Assembly (NCBI RefSeq): GCF_041146795.1
Contig: NC_135185.1
Span: forward strand, 30,306,529-30,370,528
DNA: 64,000 nucleotides
DNA from: Maylandia zebra
Lineage: Eukaryota > Chordata > Actinopteri > Cichliformes > Cichlidae
Reading direction: 5' to 3'
The translations under genes and the position numbers were made by a program. Under the pieces are notes generated by a model. It was not told where the DNA came from, did no database searches, and saw only the letters and a list, made by a program, of their open reading frames with translations. This document shows, in pieces, positions 38,101 through 53,100 of this stretch. Within the stretch, counting starts at the first letter, position 1. Each line of letters starts with the position of its first letter.

Positions 38101-41100
38101 GGCTCCAGAGATACATTTTAGTTGTCTGTAGTTGGTCAGAACATAATTGTATTATTCAGCTGCATACTTGAAAGCTTTATCCAATCATCTAACTGCGCAT
38201 GTGTGATCAGTTCTTCTTCAAACTGTTGCTTCATTCTCTGATCTTAACTCGATTATGAAAATAATGTCCAAAAATATAAAGTTGAAGTTATCTTTCAGCC
38301 AAGTCAACAGACTAGTCTCTCAGAACAAGGCGGAAGGTTGTGAATACTGAGTTGGAGGTGGTGTCTGTATGTGTGCGCGCCCCCCCACCCCCCTCCTGAG
38401 TCGCTGGACATGTGGGTCTTGTCACTCATTACAGGTGTCAGAAAGTTCTCTCACCTAAGCTGGAACACCTGCTGCTGGGGGAGGCAGGGCTCTGATGCAG
38501 CTCGTGCTGTTGCGCACACAGCTAGCAACCACCAGAAGTCTTTCACCCACTTACATGTTCAGATGCTCCACCATCCTCCCTCCTCAAACCCCCTTGCACT
38601 CCAGGATTCACTTGAGACCAACCGGCATCCTCTCCCGCCTTCATTCAACTCGAGTAATCGCAGGGGTTTCTTGGCACTAGCGTGCGCCCGTAGCTGACTT
38701 CGGGGAGCACTCGCAGCCGATCTGCTTTTAGTAAACTGATATGTCACACTATGCCCCATCGCAGCTGTGTGTTGATATCAAGGAATGCCACTGAAGCACA
38801 CAGGTTAGGTTGACAGGGATTTACTGTTGGAAACGAGACACTCCGCACATGGTACACATTTGACAAATCTAATTTATGCGTTTTATTAGCAAGCCGCATG
38901 CTATTATTTTTTTTCATGAGCTACTAGCAAGCATGTCAAACCGCTGATCCTGTGTGGTCATGCTTTGTGGCAAATCTGTTTTGAGTCTATCCCTGTGTGA
39001 ATACGCTTGTAAAAATTCCTGCACCTTAAAGCCAGAGAAAGCCCTGCTACATGTGAGAAATTTGTTGTTTTTGGCTTTGTATGCAACGCAAATCAATCAG
39101 CTACGTCTTTATTAGGCAGGGAGCAGTAGTAATGCAATTATTCATTAGAATAAAGTCCTGTGTTTATTAGTCATGATCTGCTTGTTAGCTTTTCCTTCCC
39201 TCTCCCTTTTCATCTCCCTCCCTGCGCAAGCTCTGTACCTGCGACTGTTTACTCTTCTCAATCACACTGACACGAAGCCTGTCCTTCCCGGAAACTTCAC
39301 ACACACACACAATCTGGTTTTGTCTCAAATGCATAGCTGGACGTTGTCTCAAGGGTGGTGGCAAAGACGGAGGTAAAGGAGGAGTGTGGGATCCGAGCAG
39401 CACTGACAAATCAGCCTTCCAGCACCTCTACCTCCGCTTTAAAATTCCAGCCTCGACTCACAACCCGCAGCTCATTAGTTTCACTTCAAAATGGCCGTCC
39501 TTCTAATGCTGTAATTGAGAACACATGGAGGAACTTCATTATTTGGATGTGGGGATGTTTATACCAGAAGAACCAGTAGCTATTATTGGGCCCTCTTGGC
39601 CCTGTGATATAATAGCAAACTGTAGAAAACGCATCCAAAGTACCGTGTCATGATTTCAGAGTTGAAGCAGTTACCTTCGTCTTTGATATAGTCAAATTAG
39701 AACCTGCCCTTGTGCTAGGCACTCTGCTGAGATTAATTAAGTAGGCTAATTACCATACCAGGCGTGTGGCAGCGATTGAGGGCTTGAATGTGAAATTTCC
39801 TCCCCCATTTCACTCTGAATATTAACATTGAAACCCTCGGGGAGTGCCAAAATCTCAGCAGCACTAAGAAAAGTGGAACTAAAGTGCGAGAGTCTTGGCT
39901 GCTTGCTGGTCGGAGGAGTGACTTTATATCAGACCCCAGATTCAGTGTTTGCGTGATAATCTAACACAGTCAGCGTCAGTGTAGCTCACAGCCTGTCTTG
40001 AATCAGATCAAACAAAGAGCCCACAGAGGTAATAATATGTTTAACCTCAGGAGTGGGAGCAGCAGAGTGGTCGAACTGTTGTAAATGGGATGCATTGTTT
40101 TTTTCTCTTTCCACAAATTCCCCCTGTTGGCAAGGTGGAGACAGCAGTGAGAAGCTCAGCTGTCAGTTTGATCCCTAAATTGAACAGGGTTTGATGCTAA
40201 CAGCATTGCTGGGTTCTTGGGGACTTGAATATACAGGAAACAGATAGTGTGAAAGATGCACTTTATCTTTGCGGTCTTTTTTTTTTTTTAAAGAAGCAAC
40301 GTGTTTCTTCCCTTGTTTTGTTTTGATCTGGCTTTCTATCAGCTTATAGCTGCTTCAGCTAAGTGATCTGCAGCCAGCAAAGCAACAGGCCTTTATCGTA
40401 GCATTTGTACATGATGAACATCTTGGATGTCAGATGCTGCGTATGTATAGTCGCCCTTATTGTTAGCAGCACAGCACTTCTTGACCGGTTCTTCAAAGAA
40501 GCTTCCACATCAGTGTCCCAGCTGTGTCAACAGTGGTGAGAACTACAAGAGTAGATTTACTCAAGTCTGATTAGTAGTTGCACTTTAAAAGAGCATCCCC
40601 ATTTTCTACAGTCTGTTTCTACTCCACTATAGTGCAAAGGCAAATATTGCATGTTTACTGGATATATCATTATTAAATTCAGTCCCACTGGTGCTAGCTG
40701 TAATATGAATTGCTAATAAACCGATCTGTTCTGTAAGAGTTGTTAAGCTTTTTTAACTTTTGAGTATTTTTAATATAGACTGTTTTCTTGACTTTTCTGT
40801 GCTCCTTTTTTGTTCTTCCACTACTCTACATAGACTGTATATAAAAGATGGATGTAGCTTGTGGGTCTTGTGGGTTGTGGCCAGCAGAGAGCGACTCCAC
40901 CGATTGTAAAAAAAAGTATTCTGGAAGAAATACTTTGATGTTGAAATTATACTTCAGCAGTGGTAGCACAAAGGCAGTCCGTGGGCAGTCGTAGAGTGCC
41001 CGTCTACCTGCAGAGAGTGTTCTGTTGTCCATAGAGGCAGTGTGCAAAGTATGTGGTGCAACCGGTCTGTGGGCTACTCTTGATGTACTTTTGTTGGTCC

Positions 41101-44100
41101 ATCGGCCAGCTGTGGAGAAGTTAACATACAGTGGGGCAAAAAATTATTTAGTCAGCCACCGATTGTGCAAGTTCCCCCACCTAAAATGATGACAGAGGTC
41201 AGTAATTTGCACCAGAGGTACACTTCAACTGTGAGAGACAGAATGTGAAAAAAAAAATCCATGAATCCACATGGTAGGATTTGTAAAGAATTTATTCGTA
41301 AATTAGGGTGGAAAATAAGTATTTGGTCAATAACAAAAATACAACTCAATACTTTGTAACATAACCTTTGTTGGCAATAACAGAGGTCAAACGTTTACTA
41401 TAGGTCTTTACCAGGTTTGCACACACAGTAGCTGGTATTTTGGCCCATTCCTCCATGCAGATCTTCTCGAGAGCAGTGATGTTTTGGGGCTGTCGCCGAG
41501 CAACACGGACTTTCAACTCCCGCCACAGATTTTCTATGGGGTTGAGGTCTGGAGACTGGCTAGGCCACTCCAGGACTTTCAAATGCTTCTTACGGAGCCA
41601 CTCCTTTGTTGCCCGGGCGGTGTGTTTTGGATCATTGTCATGTTGGAAGACCCAGCCTCGTTTCATCTTCAAAGTTCTCACTGATGGAAGGAGGTTTTGG
41701 CTCAAAATCTCACGATACATGGCCCCATTCATTCTGTCCTTAACACGGATCAGTCGTCCTGTCCCCTTGGCAGAAAAACAGCCCCATAGCATGATGTTTC
41801 CACCCCCATGCTTCACAGTAGGTATGGTGTTCTTGGGATGCAACTCAGTATTCTTCTTCCTCCAAACACGACGAGTTGAGTTTATACCAAAAAGTTCTAC
41901 TTTGGTTTCATCTGACCACATGACATTCTCCCAATCCTCTGCTGTATCATCCATGTGCTCTCTGGCAAACTTCAGACGGGCCTGGACATGCACTGGCTTC
42001 AGCAGCGGAACACGTCTGGCACTGCGGGATTTGATTCCCTGCCGTTGTAGTGTGTTACTGATGGTGACCTTTGTTACTTTGGTCCCAGCTCTCTGCAGGT
42101 CATTCACCAGGTCCCCCCGTGTGGTTCTGGGATCTTTGCTCACCGTTCTCATGATCATTTTGACCCCACGGGATGAGATCTTGCGTGGAGCCCCAGATCG
42201 AGGGAGATTATCAGTGGTCTTGTATGTCTTCCATTTTCTGATGATTGCTCCCACAGTTGATTTTTTTCACACCAAGCTGCTTGCCTATTGTAGATTCACT
42301 CTTCCCAGTCTGGTGCAGGTCTACAATACTTTTCCTGGTGTCCTTCGAAAGCTCTTTGGTCTTGGCCATGGCGGAGTTTGGAGTCTGACTGTTTGAGGCT
42401 GTGGACAGGTGTCTTTTATACAGATGATGAGTTCAAACAGGTGCCATTCATACAGGTAACGAGTGGGGGACAGAAAAGCTTCTTACAGAAGACATTACAG
42501 GTCTGTGAGAGCCAGAGATTTTCCGTGTTTGAGGTGACCAAATACTTATTTTCCACCCTAATTTACGAATAAATTCTTTACAAATCCTACCATGTGGATT
42601 CATGGATTTTTTTTTCACATTCTGTCTCTCACAGTTGAAGTGTACCTCTGGTGCAAATTACTGACCTCTGTCATCATTTTAGGTGGGGGAACTTGCACAA
42701 TCGGTGGCTGACTAAATACTTTTTTGCCCCACTGTACAAAGAACTGAAGTGAAACCTAGACTGTTAAAAGCAATGAAGTGTCCACTGCAGCCACAGTATG
42801 TACTTTTCATATTGTATTTTTGGCTCTGTGATGGAGTTTTTTAGACTGCCTTTCCCCGGTGAACTCCACTGTCACTCCCTTCCCTGTCTGGGTCCACTTG
42901 TCATTCATTCAGCATTCAACCAACACACAGGTCACCCACATCCAGCGATGTGCAGTTGAGTTTTTTTTCTGTGTGGAAATTCATATGCAAAAGGACACAT
43001 TTGCTCTACCATATTCATGTACAGGAAACACTTTACTGCTGGGGCTATGGTCTCAATCCCTAGTTTTTGTTGAATACAATATGTTTTTATTGGCTGATTT
43101 AAATTTCTAAAAAAAATGTAACATTAATAGTAGGGATGGGCGATATATACGATAGAAACGATATAAATTTGGCCAACGATATAGAGATTTTGACTATACC
43201 GCTCTACCGCGATAGCGCATGTTGATGATGTCATCAAGCTGTGCCTGTTTTGGTCGAAAGCAGGGGTGCCCAATCCCAGTCCTCGAGAGCTACCGTCCTG
43301 CAGCTTTTAGACGCATCCTTCTTCTGACACACCTGAATCAACTGAATGGCTTGTTATCAGGCCTTTGCCAAACTTGATGGCATGCTAAAGAGGTAATCAC
43401 ACCATTTGATTCAGCTGTGTTGGAGTAGGGATGCATCTAAAAGCTGCAGGATAGTAGATCTTGAGGACTGGGATTGGGCACCCCTGGTTGAAAGCATCGC
43501 AGCGGCTACAACCATTAATCACGTAGCACAACATTATATACCAGGTAGTCCAACTTCAGTAACCCTGCAAACGTCACTGCTGTTTAGTTTCTGTCTTCAT
43601 TTATGTTGGAAGTTGTAGCAGAGCTGTACGTTTTAATTAGCTTCAAAAATCTCTCAGTTAGAACATAGTATGAAATGTTTAGGTGGAAACTAGCGAGCTA
43701 ACTTCCTGTTAACTTCTAACTCCGTTAAATTTAATAACTTCTGTTTTCATGGATGCCTGGATGTTAAACTTAATTGTTGCACCTGGTAAAGCAGCAACGC
43801 TGATGATTTTATTAAAGATGAAATAATTTTGACAGTTTTTAACTCTCAGTGTTCGTTTGATTTTGGGACCTGAAGGGACGGAGTTTTGGACCCAGATTAC
43901 TCCGCGAAGCTTCTCACTACGGCAGCCGTAATGCTCTGACAATCCATCAAACAGCATGGCTTACCAAAGTTGTACTAAAACATTTTTTAACAGATTTCTG
44001 CACGCAGAAATCGGTTCGAGGTCAGTAAGCACAACCAGAATTCATACATAAGGCACACTCTCGATTTTTGAGAAAATTAAAGGATTTTAAGTGTGGAAAA

Positions 44101-47100
44101 TACGTTATACAGAAGAACAGAATATATCACGATATATATCGTTACCGCACGTGCTTCAAATTATATCGCGATATGAATTTTAGGCCATATCGCCCAGCCC
44201 TAATTGATAGCGTGTCAGTACCAATTTTTGTTGATCCCAATTTTCTTTCTATGAACCTTTCGCGTAACTTTTTTTAGATTAAAAGACATTAGTACACGTT
44301 ACAGTTTTCCCCAAACTGCAGCAACTTCCTGGATCTCCTCTCATTTAAACCCCTGACAAAAAAGTGCTGAAAATGAGATGCACCTTTACCTACCATGTTC
44401 TATCTTACCAAACAAAAGCAAATGCAATAGATTTCACCAGGTGTGAATTTTGTGTCTTCACTCACAGTGAAGTGAGTTTACTCTGATGACATCTTAGCAC
44501 ACGGCTGTGAGTTTGCACGTGAATTGCTTTTTGCTCATGTTGTTGTGCACGAAACAGTCCGGCTTCTAATTGGACATAAGTGAGATGGGTCAGGGGTAGG
44601 GATGGGTATTGATAAGATTTTAACGATTCCGATTCCATTTTCGATTCTGTTTAACGATTCGATTCTTTATCGATTCTTTTTAAAAAAGGAGAACACTAAG
44701 GTCGATTAGCTTAGAACTTTGTTTTATATCTTCTCTTTGAACAAGATAGAAATTTAGGAGTAACATGGCCTTACAAACCCAACAGTGAGATCTTAAGAGA
44801 TCCAGCCTACGGCTCTTCAATGGGGTGTCACAGGGTCCCCAGGAAAAAAAATTGTAAATGTAAAATAATAAAATAAATATTCTTCTGTAGCAATAACAAA
44901 GTATAACATAAATTATTCTGTAGCAATTACACAAGAATATCCAGTAATGTCCCTGCCTACAATTAAACACATTCACTTACCAAAAATCGGGGCATCTGCT
45001 GTGGCAAATGGGTGCAAGGCTTTGACCACAAACTTAGACACTGCTCGGTGACATTCGTCTATCCTGGCCTGAAAGGAGACGCTACCGGTAGACTGCAGCG
45101 AGAACTGCCAGCGAGCGCCAGCCAGACTCTGTCTCATCATGGTCACCTACATGTACAGTAATGGCAGGTCTTGTAATAAGGCAGATCGCGCTAACATAAT
45201 ATGCACTGTTAGTTGATTATTTACCTGCCGCATTAACGGGAGAGGACGTGCAAACGTTACCGCTGCTGCTGGGTTGAGAGTCACGAGTCCGGAGCGGAAT
45301 TAAAAACACGTGTCATCGTGTGTTTTGTGAGCAAATGCTTTTGCATATTCGTAGTGTTTCCTCCCTTAAATGAAATATCTACTTTGCAAGTATTGCAAGT
45401 TGCCCTGTTGTCATCGGTTCTCATAAAGTATAATCAAACTTTTGAGCGTTTGAGCCGCTTAGGCGCCTTGTTTCCTGCCAGGTAAATGACGCTCCGCAAC
45501 GTGGTGACGTCATTCGGGGCGACTGGAATCGATAAGGGAATCGTTTGCAAAAATGGCAAACAATTCCAAGGAATTGAAACAGTGGGAACCGGTTCTCAAC
45601 AAGAACCGGTTTTCGATACCCATCCCTAGTCAGGGGTCAGCATGCTAGGATTGGACCGATCCTGGTCCCTGACTGATCAGTCGGTGCATCTCTACAACAC
45701 GGTGTGTCTGTTTGCACATTGTCTGTTGTCCCCCTAGAGTCAAAATGAATGATAAAGCAGAATGTGCTTTAAGGCAAGCATACATTTTGATTGATCGCTT
45801 GGTATTGTTTGAGCAAGTAATGTTCGTCACATCCACCCCTTAGTAGTCCCATGTAGTGAAGGTGTGTTTTAATGCTCGTAGGTTAAAAACAGGAGTTCAT
45901 TAACCAGCAGGTGATGTCATTTACAATTAGTTAAAGTTAACCAACCATATCTACCCTTGTCATTGATCTTTGCTTATTTTTGACAGGTTGGGCGACCAGT
46001 TTTATAAAGAGGCCATTGAGCAGTGCCGCAGCTACAATGCCCGCCTGTGCGCTGAACGCAGCGTCCGCCTGCCATTCCTGGACTCTCAAACCGGGGTGGC
46101 CCAGAACAACTGCTACATCTGGATGGAACGTCACCATCGCAGCCCCGGTGAGTGAAAACACCCACACTATGCATGCAAAAAGAAAGAAGACTTGGATCAG
46201 TTCGACACGGTTTTTAGTGTTTCCATTATTACCTGGTACCAGGTACTTTTCAAGTACCTACTTGACCGGGGTTCCAAGGGATCCGAGATGATCCGAAAAG
46301 GAGACATCAACAGACTGAATTCCACCGATTAGATAGTCAGTGACGTCACTCGATGAGTCATGAGAGCGTCTCCTTCATGAAAATCAAAACGGCGATCTTG
46401 AAGCCCAGCAGTGAGAGAAATGGCTACACAAAAAAAGTTTGACAAAAAGCCACAGACCGAGCAGCAGTTATGCCATCGCCTCGACTTCCTCCTTTGTTGT
46501 GGCATTTGTGTCCCAAACAAATGATGTCATGGGACGTTCGGTCACGTTACTGTAATGAGCCCTACGCATATTCGGTGGAAAACGAGTCGAGCCAATCAGA
46601 GTATATACTAATGGAAAAGGGGTATTAGTGGTTGGGAGTGGCAAGTAACCTTCAGCTAAAAGACATAAAATACATTATTAAGTGCTTTTTAGTGAAGTTT
46701 AGGGAACAAAACTACTTGGCTAGGATTAGTAAATGATCATGATTTGGTTTAGTTTGTTATGGTTTGGTGGTTTGGAGACTGTCCTGTCAGTGTCAGACAG
46801 AAAAATTGGTGCAGGCATAGAGAAAAACAAAACGTTTGAAGGACTTTATGTCGAAACAAACAAATTGCCATGAGACTTGAATTTTCATTCATGGCGTCCA
46901 TTCTACAGGTGTTGCAGCCGGACAGATGTACACGTACCCCGCCCGCTGCTGGCGAAAGAAAAGACGGCTGCACAACTCCACAGATCCCCGCCTGGGCATT
47001 TACGGCCTCCAGCTCGGTAAGACCCTGCAGCCTCTTCTCGGCATGTCACCTGCCCACCGCTCTCTGCTCCACTCAGCTTCTCCTCCCACTCAGCCGGCTC

Positions 47101-50100
47101 CCCCTCGATCTCCACCCACCTCCTTCAGCTCATGTGATTACTGGTGATGATCTGGAATAATCTCACTAAAAGCATATCAGTCAGTCTCAGCGCAATGAGC
47201 AGAGCAGGCTGCCAGTCATTTTTCAGAGGATGAAATGTGGCTGTGTTCACCACGGCTGGTAAACTTGTTTTGTGAGAAGTAGAACATGTAATTAGATTTA
47301 CCGCTGCTGGGAGCAGCGAGACAGAGTTTGGCCACTGCAGACAGTATTTAATAAATGTTATGGAATGAAGTTTGGTCTTCTCTGACTGCCACTTGAAACA
47401 GCTCACTCAACACATTTAGCCTCTCTATATTCTCACTCCATCTTATTTTCTACTTGCCACCTGCCTTGCTGATTGGGTTTGTCTCTTTCTCTCTGGCAAC
47501 TCTTTCATCTTTCTCTCCCTGTAGCCTGCCACGCAGTGTGTCTGTGTTTGGTGGCCAGTCTTTCTCAACACCGAGTAACAGGTCCATTCTGTGCCCAAAG
47601 CTTTCATACCCACTGGGAGGTTACACTATCCTAAGGAATAAACACAGAAATGCAAGGTTACATCTTTCTCTTTCAAGTAGTTTCTGCAAAAAGAAAATGG
47701 CATAATGTTTTGACAGAAACCTCCAAGATTGTGGTGCTGTGTTTATGTGTTTTGCATGTTAGAAGGAAAAATTGTTTGGATGTTGAGGAAGCGAGAGAGA
47801 GCGAGAGAGACTGGAAAGAGAAACCAAGATGTAGTGACAGCATGTGAACAAAGCCTTTGTTTCCTAAACACATCCCATTGTAGCCTATTGTTTTCCACTG
47901 AGCTTGTGCTTGCCGAGACCACACCACCACCCTGCTGTCCCTTCCCTTCTCCAATAAAAAGTGGATTGGTATGCGCTGTGTGTGAGTGCCCATCAGAGGG
48001 GAAACGTACCCCGATTTAACCTGGCGTCTCTTATATGGAGCACATTGTACAGCTGGCCAGAGGTGGCCAGCTCAGGGCAGCAACCAGAGTCTGTCTCACT
48101 GTCTGATGGTGTGCTAGAGGGACTGGGGTTGCATGCAGAATCAGCTCCCTGCTGCAGGCTGCTGCCGGCTCTATTTTTAGCCCCCCCCAGCTCCCATGGG
48201 TTGAGAGAGGGAGGGAGGGGGGTGAGGGGGGGTTGTCTCGTCGCGGAGAGTTGAAAGTCAACGTGTGCAGACACAATGGTGAGGGGCTGCTGCCACATGG
48301 TGGAAGGGCCAATTTTTAAGAAGCATAGAGCTTTCTCCCTCTCGTACCTATCTCTTTGTGCCTGCCTCTCACCTATGCAGTCCTGCTGTTTCAGGTCCTA
48401 CGTGCTCAATATTCTGCAAAAGCTGGGGCTTTGAAGTATGTCCTCTTCATAGACCCACAAAGCAACTGGATGATCATGAAGCTCTCTGTAGAGGAGATTG
48501 TGCAAATAAGATGTGTGGATCCGACTAGCTGTCAAAGCTTTTGTTTGTTCTGCTTTGTCTGCTCAACCTGCTCGCCTCCTACATTGTTTGTTTAGATCGT
48601 CAGTGTAGGAGGAGATATCTGCATGTGTTCAAGTTAAAGTGATAAGCCACATAAGTACATTCCTGTGTCAGCATAATGTCCGCATAGGGCAACAGTACCG
48701 AGAGCTCAGTGACTGTGCAGTCTTCCTCAGAGCCAGTACATGTATGTTTTGTTTTTTGTTGTTTTCCAGCAGTATATTGTTGTGGAAAAATGGCTGTGAT
48801 GACACATTCTGCTGCAGGACAAAGAGATGATAAGCATTAGAAAAAACAAATGCTACACCAAATTGCCACATGCTTTCATGAGTTCTAGTAAGAGTGGAAG
48901 AGAAGGAAGATAATGGAATTATGCTGATAAAAGCTGCTCATGCAGGTCACAGTTTGTGACACTGCTGGTTCCTATCGAAATTATAGTGCTTGATGGTGAT
49001 ACACTGCACATGCTGTGTATTAGCACTCTGACGTTTTCACTTAAAGCGCACAGTTGACAAACACTAAGCCGGTGTTGTGATGACTCATCACATGTTGCCT
49101 GTTATTTGTCTTCATGCAGACGGCGGTCTCATGTCAAAGGACACGTTGCCGACTCAGAGCACTACACTGGAAGCTCTGCTTCGTGGAGAGGGCCTAGACA
49201 AGAGGAACGCCTCCAAGAACGACGAGGAGAGCCTGCTGGAGATCCAGGTGGGTCCAGTCAAACTGCGTGTGGATCAGTGCGGTTCATAGCATCCGGTAAA
49301 CATTTTAAAATGTTAATCTTGTGTGGTATCAGTTAAACGATCGAAGGCCTTGGCACTCACAGTGATGTTTAGTGCCCCAACTGGTTGCCAAGGCAACCTG
49401 CCAAGTTTTTTCAGCTGACCTGCGGTGCTTGTTAGATGACTGTTGTCTCGCTGAGAGGCATTTTAGGAAAAGGGAAGGTATAGAACTTGAGTGTTCAATG
49501 CAGTAGCTCTGCCTGTGAAAAAAAGTCAGTATCTTTATTGTTTCTTGTTGCAAGTCAAAAGCAGGTATATCTCCTAGCATCACACATTCCACTAAAATAC
49601 TCTTGTGGAAACATTCATATTTATGGAAAGAGGGTGCTTGGAGCATAATGGCCAAGTCCTTTCAGAAGGAAATCTTGCCACTCTGCAGCCGCTCTGGTAA
49701 TACTATTTTGCGTGAACAAGACCAAAGCCCTTTCCAAATAAATGAGGAGAGCCATAACTTTCAGTAGTCACAACAACTGCACGTATAAAGACATTAAATC
49801 TTTGGGGGGGGGAGAAATGTGCTTAAAATGTTTTGTTAATGCTTCAAATGTTTGTTCTAAACTAAGATTTTGAAAAGCTGTATAGCTTTGTTGTTGGGAT
49901 CGAAATGAAAATGGAGATGTATTAAGATGTCAAGGTTAGGGCTGAGGGCATTGTTGACCCAAATCCTCACAGGCTTTGCAACTGATGTGATCAAAATCAA
50001 AATGTTGCCTCATCACAGTGTTTTTATTTATTTCCCCCCCTTTCCTCTAGCTAGCTAAGCTCTAATCAGTACTGATCATCCATTACTCTATCTCTCTCTG

Positions 50101-53100
50101 TCCCAGAGGGTTCTGGAGGCAGATGCAGCAGAAGATGCTTTCAATGACGATGACGACTACGAGGTGGACACTCCCAAGCGGAGACATCGGGGAAAAGGAA
50201 GAGTAAGTGGCTGGAGAAACGATGATGGACACATACTGGAGATGCAGTTTAGAAAAATCAAAAAAGTCAAATCACAGTTAACTCAGGCTGATCTTTTATG
50301 TGTTACGTCTGTATGTTAAAAACACAGATTCCATAGCAGACAGTCTCATTGAATTTATTTTATTTTTTTGCCTTTCTTCAGGGTCGGGGTTCAGGTCGCA
50401 GGAGGACAGATCTAGATGATGATAAGCCATATGTCTGTGATAGTAAGTCGAGACAAATTCTTAAATCATTTAACCGTCATACAGATGATTTGTAGATAAT
50501 CTGCTGAATTCTTTTCTTTCTTCTTCTTCTCATTTTGTTATCTAACGTTGTAACCTTGTACAGTCGAGACTAACAGTTTCCTAGAGTACTACTGTTTACA
50601 CTCCTCACTGATAAAATAAATTGGACAGGCTTTTTACAGAGTCTGTTTATATTTTAGACCTAATTGGAAGAATAATGTTTAAGCCGCTTTCACACTTTGC
50701 TCATGAGCTCATGTGAAAAAAGGAGCAGGTAATTGTTTGATGAATTCTGTGAGTGGGCATCATGTGTCCTGCCTCCTACACCCTCTATCCGAGCTCTGAC
50801 CTAAACCAAGCTAGGTATTTTCAGTAGCGAGAACACGTCTGATGCAGAGATTGTCTTGCTGTGTGTGAGAAAGGATAAGAAAAAGGCTTTCCTTGGTTGT
50901 GAGGCTGTTAAGAGCACCTACAGATCAAGATTTCCTCTTCAAAATTCTGTCATGGTCAACAGCAACCCTCAAAGTCAGTTACCAACAATATAGCTAGACT
51001 TGTTAAACTTTAACAATTTTGTAGGTTTGCTATTGTACACCACCACAGTGGACTTTACAATTCGTCCTGTCTGTGTATCAGCAGTCACATCATCAATTAA
51101 CACCAGTGACCCAATACTACCAGCACCTCTACATGCCCTACTATAACATTATCTCCACTACAGCTGACAGAAAGGGATGGGAATTGATAAGAATTTAGCA
51201 ATTCCGATTCCTTTATCGATATTACTTATTGATTCGAATCCTTGTCAATTCTCCCATTGATTCTCATTGGGCTCTCACTAGCTGTGCTTTCAGAGTTACT
51301 GCCATCATATCAAAGACATTACATTCGTGCCAATTAATTGCATGTCGTGTGATCAACTGTTTGTGCGTGTTGGATGCATTTCCTCTCTTTGTTGTGAATA
51401 ATTTATTTCACATATTACACAGAACACTTTTATTAAAAGTAATGCAGTACATTACTTAATTAAGGAGAAAATAATTCACTATACTACTTATAACATTACT
51501 TTCATGTTGCTCTGTAAAATGACCTGAAGCACACTGTCTGTTCATTATCATTAAACAATATAAACCTGAGGCTACAGCCCAACACACAAAAACAAATCCC
51601 TGTCCTAATGAGGCCACACATATGATCTTTCTTAGTATTTAGGTATGAACAGAAAGCAAACAGCACAAAGCAAAAATGAAGCACAAAGAGACTTCAAAGC
51701 AATTGCCACAGTGATTTTACGTCCCATGAACAGGTAGAAACGGAGGCTGCAGCTTGACTGCTCATCCTTTTGTTACCTGAGGAAGTTTAGCGGCGACTGA
51801 CTTCACCGCTGCTCCCAAATGACGAATTACTTGACTCCAGTCCTGGGCTGGGATCGTCATTCACTCGGCTTTAGCACCACTCTGGTTTTTTGGATAGCTT
51901 AGCATTAGCATGCTGTCTGTACAGCTGCTTGCTAAGACCGAAGGTGTGTTAACAGTTTAATACAGTTACTTCTGTCCTGGATGCACTTTGCTCTTTACCA
52001 TTACACTCTTGTCCTTTAGTGCAATAAAATTAAAAGTAATGTCCATATCCACTCTTTAAACTGCTCAACTATTTACCTCCTCCGACAACTGACATCAGCA
52101 GATTGTAGCGGAAGTGCAAGAACTGATAAGTGGGATCTATAGGCGGGCAGACTAACAATTCCGAGGAATTCGACTGCTAGGAGCCGGTTCTCGATTTCCA
52201 TCCATACTGATAGATGATGTGGATTGCTTCAGATCATGAGTTGTTTGTCTTGTTCTCCATAGCTTTCTGTTTCAGTCAATCTGGTGCAAGTTGACCTTGA
52301 TTTCATCTGTAGAGATTTTTTGTTTCAGAACTGTGCAAACTCTTTTTGATGTTCTCTCACAAAGTCTAATCTGACCTTTGTAATCTTGAGTGTAACCACT
52401 GGCGTGCAGCCTGCGCTATTTTTCGATTCATGAAAGCGTTTCATGGTCGTAGATCTTGATAACGATGTGTCTAGTTTACCTCCTGACTAGATGTGAAGCT
52501 GGTTTTCTGAGCTATGGAAATAATTCTGTCATCATGCGCTTTTCTGTGTTCTTTCAGAGGTTTTGGTGTTGCTGAGCTGCCAGTACAGTGCATTCATTGT
52601 TTTGAATCATGCACCAGATTGTTGATTTGGCCACTTGGAAAGTTTTTCCCATCTCTCTGAATGTTTTTTTTTTTTTTTGGGGGGGGGTATTTCAGCCTCA
52701 TGACTGCCTCACTCACTTGCATTAACATCTCATTTAAAATCACAGTGGAACAAAAAAAATAGAAATTTAACACTTTGAATGAGCTTCCAATATTATATCC
52801 AGGGCTGCACATAAGTGGTCCGCAGGTGCGCATTTGCTGTCAAAATAAAAGACGCGCACCAGATAGGAAGTTGCAACGCGCGTTTGCGTCCATAAGATTT
52901 TCTGGAGGAGGACAGACATTTGTTTAGAACTCTTAAAGATGTCGAAGAAGCTCCTTTAAGCAATTACTTTGGTGTTCCTCCACCTCCAAAGAAATGTCAG
53001 GAGTCTGAACCACAAAAGAAGCGCGTATTCTCGGAAAAGTGGTTGCAGGAGGTGAGCTGGCTTCAAACAAATGATGAACGCACAGAGATGTGGTGCGGAA

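Noticed and set aside
41440-42396. 318-codon plus-strand frame in dpf3 intron 1
   Set aside because: It is the antisense shadow of the Tc1 transposase.
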